Assembly: GCA_022376515.1 (NCBI GenBank)
Contig: WTXI01000023.1
Span: forward strand, 1 to 64,000
DNA: 64,000 nt
Direction: 5' to 3'
Origin: Lactifluus volemus
Taxonomy: Eukaryota > Basidiomycota > Agaricomycetes > Russulales > Russulaceae
Part shown: positions 62,770 through 64,000 of the stretch, piece by piece
Numbering within the stretch: the stretch's first letter is position 1
Layout: the number at the start of each line of letters is the position of its first letter
Notes under the pieces: generated by a model
What the model saw: only the letters and a program-made list of their open reading frames with translations
Told to the model about the DNA's origin: nothing
Database searches by the model: none
Translations under genes and position numbers: made by a program

Positions 62770-63200
62770 TAGTTGGGATACTAGAGGGTCTTGCGCGTTG
62801 TTGGAGGTGTGTCTCTCGCCAGGCTATCATCAAATTTACGTAGTCGTGTTGTTCTGCTCCTATTTCCCACCCACACTCTCTCGTCATCTTCACTCTCGTA
62901 TTCTATCGTGAGAGTTACTGAGCTCTGGGCCTGTTTAAATTCGAGAGGACACTGCTTTTTTTTGTTTCGCTTTCGGTACGAGCTGTTTTAATATTATTGC
63001 GTATTCTCACAATGCGGGCTTTGTGTTGAACGCTCACACTTGTACGTGCAGAGACCTCATAAGTTACGTTAGAAGGCGTCAGTTTCAGGAACGGTCTCTG
63101 CCAGTGGTTTCTCACGGTTTTGATTGCCACAGTACAGTAGCCTTCTCAAAGCGTCCTCTAGGACATACGAACTATTTCTCCTTTCCATAACGCACAATTC
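62770..63200 (+). promoter_or_regulatory. Upstream region of L
   Basis: Near-copy of the J upstream region with a TACGTG instead of CACGTG near 63043. No gene. Confidence 0.4.
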
Positions 63201-63204
63201 TTCA

Positions 63205-64000
63205 ATGTCTCAACCTGAAAGTCTTGAACATCGGATCCTTGACGCAATTGATCATGGGGCGGCGAACAGCCAACGTATGTTTCCTCTACTCTCAACTTTA
63301 ATAACTACCTGATTTCACTACTTATAGATGTTGCCACAGACCGGGATTCGAGTGACGGAGGTGATGAAGGCGACAAAAGCGACAAAGGAGACAAAAGTGG
63401 CAAAGGCGGCAAAGGCGACAAAAGCGGCGAAAATGAGCCCGAGCGTGCTAATAGCTCCGAGGATCTTTTCTCAATGTACCAGGGTATGACAGAGGAAGAC
63501 GACAAACAGAGGGCTAAACGCTGGCTAAAGGATGCTGACGGGATTCTTGTTTTTGTACGCACCTCAGTTTCATTCATTTTCCACACCGCTTCACGCATCG
63601 GGTCAATATTACAGACCGGCTTGTTGACTGTCGCCGTTGTTACGTTACTTACGGTGACAATCCCGAATCTCAGGCAAGATCCGCAGGAAACGACCGCATT
63701 CTATCTCACGCAACTCTTTCAGCTTCAACTTAGCGCATACGAAAACCGATCTATCCCTTTCATTCCGGACCAACCTCCAACCTCTTCTCCAGTAGTCTTC
63801 ATTATAGCGAATACATTCCTTGTCATTTGCTTGTCTCTCAATCTTTTCGCTGCAATGCTGGCTCTGTTGCTACAGCAATGGACACGTCAATACCTCATGC
63901 TCACTCATTCCCCACAGTCCAACTCGGACGTCCGAGCGCGGGTGCGCGAAGTCTTTGGCGGTCGCCCTCCTCAGAATTCGCCAATCTCTTCGGCTGTTCG
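63205..64000 (+). CDS. Array gene L: DUF6535-like protein, cut by the window edge
   Basis: Exons 63205-63274, 63328-63554 and 63615 onward are open to the last base. Introns are 53 and 60 nt. Exon 2 is the longest of the array because of an expanded Gly-Asp-Lys-Ser repeat (units like G-D-K-S and G-D-K-G, about 63360-63425). The sequence ends after the second membrane segment and the R-V-R-E-V-F-G-G motif, so the helical and WW parts are not visible. It is closest to J. Confidence 0.82.

Overview
The window looks like nuclear DNA of a mushroom-forming basidiomycete (Agaricomycetes). It holds a 52-kb head-to-tail family of membrane proteins with a DUF6535-type domain, a family I know essentially from Agaricomycetes. 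Introns are short (52-65 nt) with gtatgt/gtacgc donors, and fungal Ty3/gypsy (chromovirus) and Ty1/copia elements are present. No rRNA, tRNA, CRISPR or bacterial feature was seen.

Layout. 1-11,640 is a nest of mobile DNA. A DNA element with inverted ends near 1,148 and 11,567 contains a purine-rich minisatellite. That minisatellite is split by a complete Tf1/sushi-like chromovirus (2,169-11,035, minus strand, 5-bp target duplication acagg). The chromovirus pol gene is in turn split by a solo LTR of another family (4,544-5,150, duplication gccac). From 11,640 to the right edge lies the array: 13 paralogous loci, all on the + strand. They are A (5'-truncated), A' (no membrane domain), B (split by a 3.5-kb DNA transposon at 16,508-20,001), C' (truncated), D, E, F, G (open), H (frameshifted), I, J, K (open) and L (runs off the window). 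D has a 1.36-kb palindromic TA-flanked element immediately in front of its start codon. A copia element with LTRs that look identical (27,232-32,914) sits in the D 3' flank, and a related solo LTR (33,939-34,401) lies before E.

Gene model. The array proteins share a plan: a short N-terminal exon; a phase-1 intron; an acidic segment ending in a [11 protein letters not shown] motif; a second intron whose removal joins that motif directly to the first membrane helix, as in other DUF6535 proteins; about four membrane segments; a helical region with an N-T-L-P-x-L-K motif; one to three WW domains; and a Ser/Thr/Pro-rich tail. Many copies carry a P-P-P-Y or L-P-P-Y motif just after the last WW domain. 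This is the class of ligand WW domains bind, so the paralogs could bind themselves or each other. The function of DUF6535 proteins is not known to me, so no pathway is assigned.

The spacers between genes are themselves repeated. They carry decayed remains of a second, coiled-coil-like gene that seems to have been co-amplified. The array is evolving quickly: WW domains are gained, lost or eroded, H and K look like chimeras of two subfamilies, and four different classes of mobile element have landed in or next to copies.
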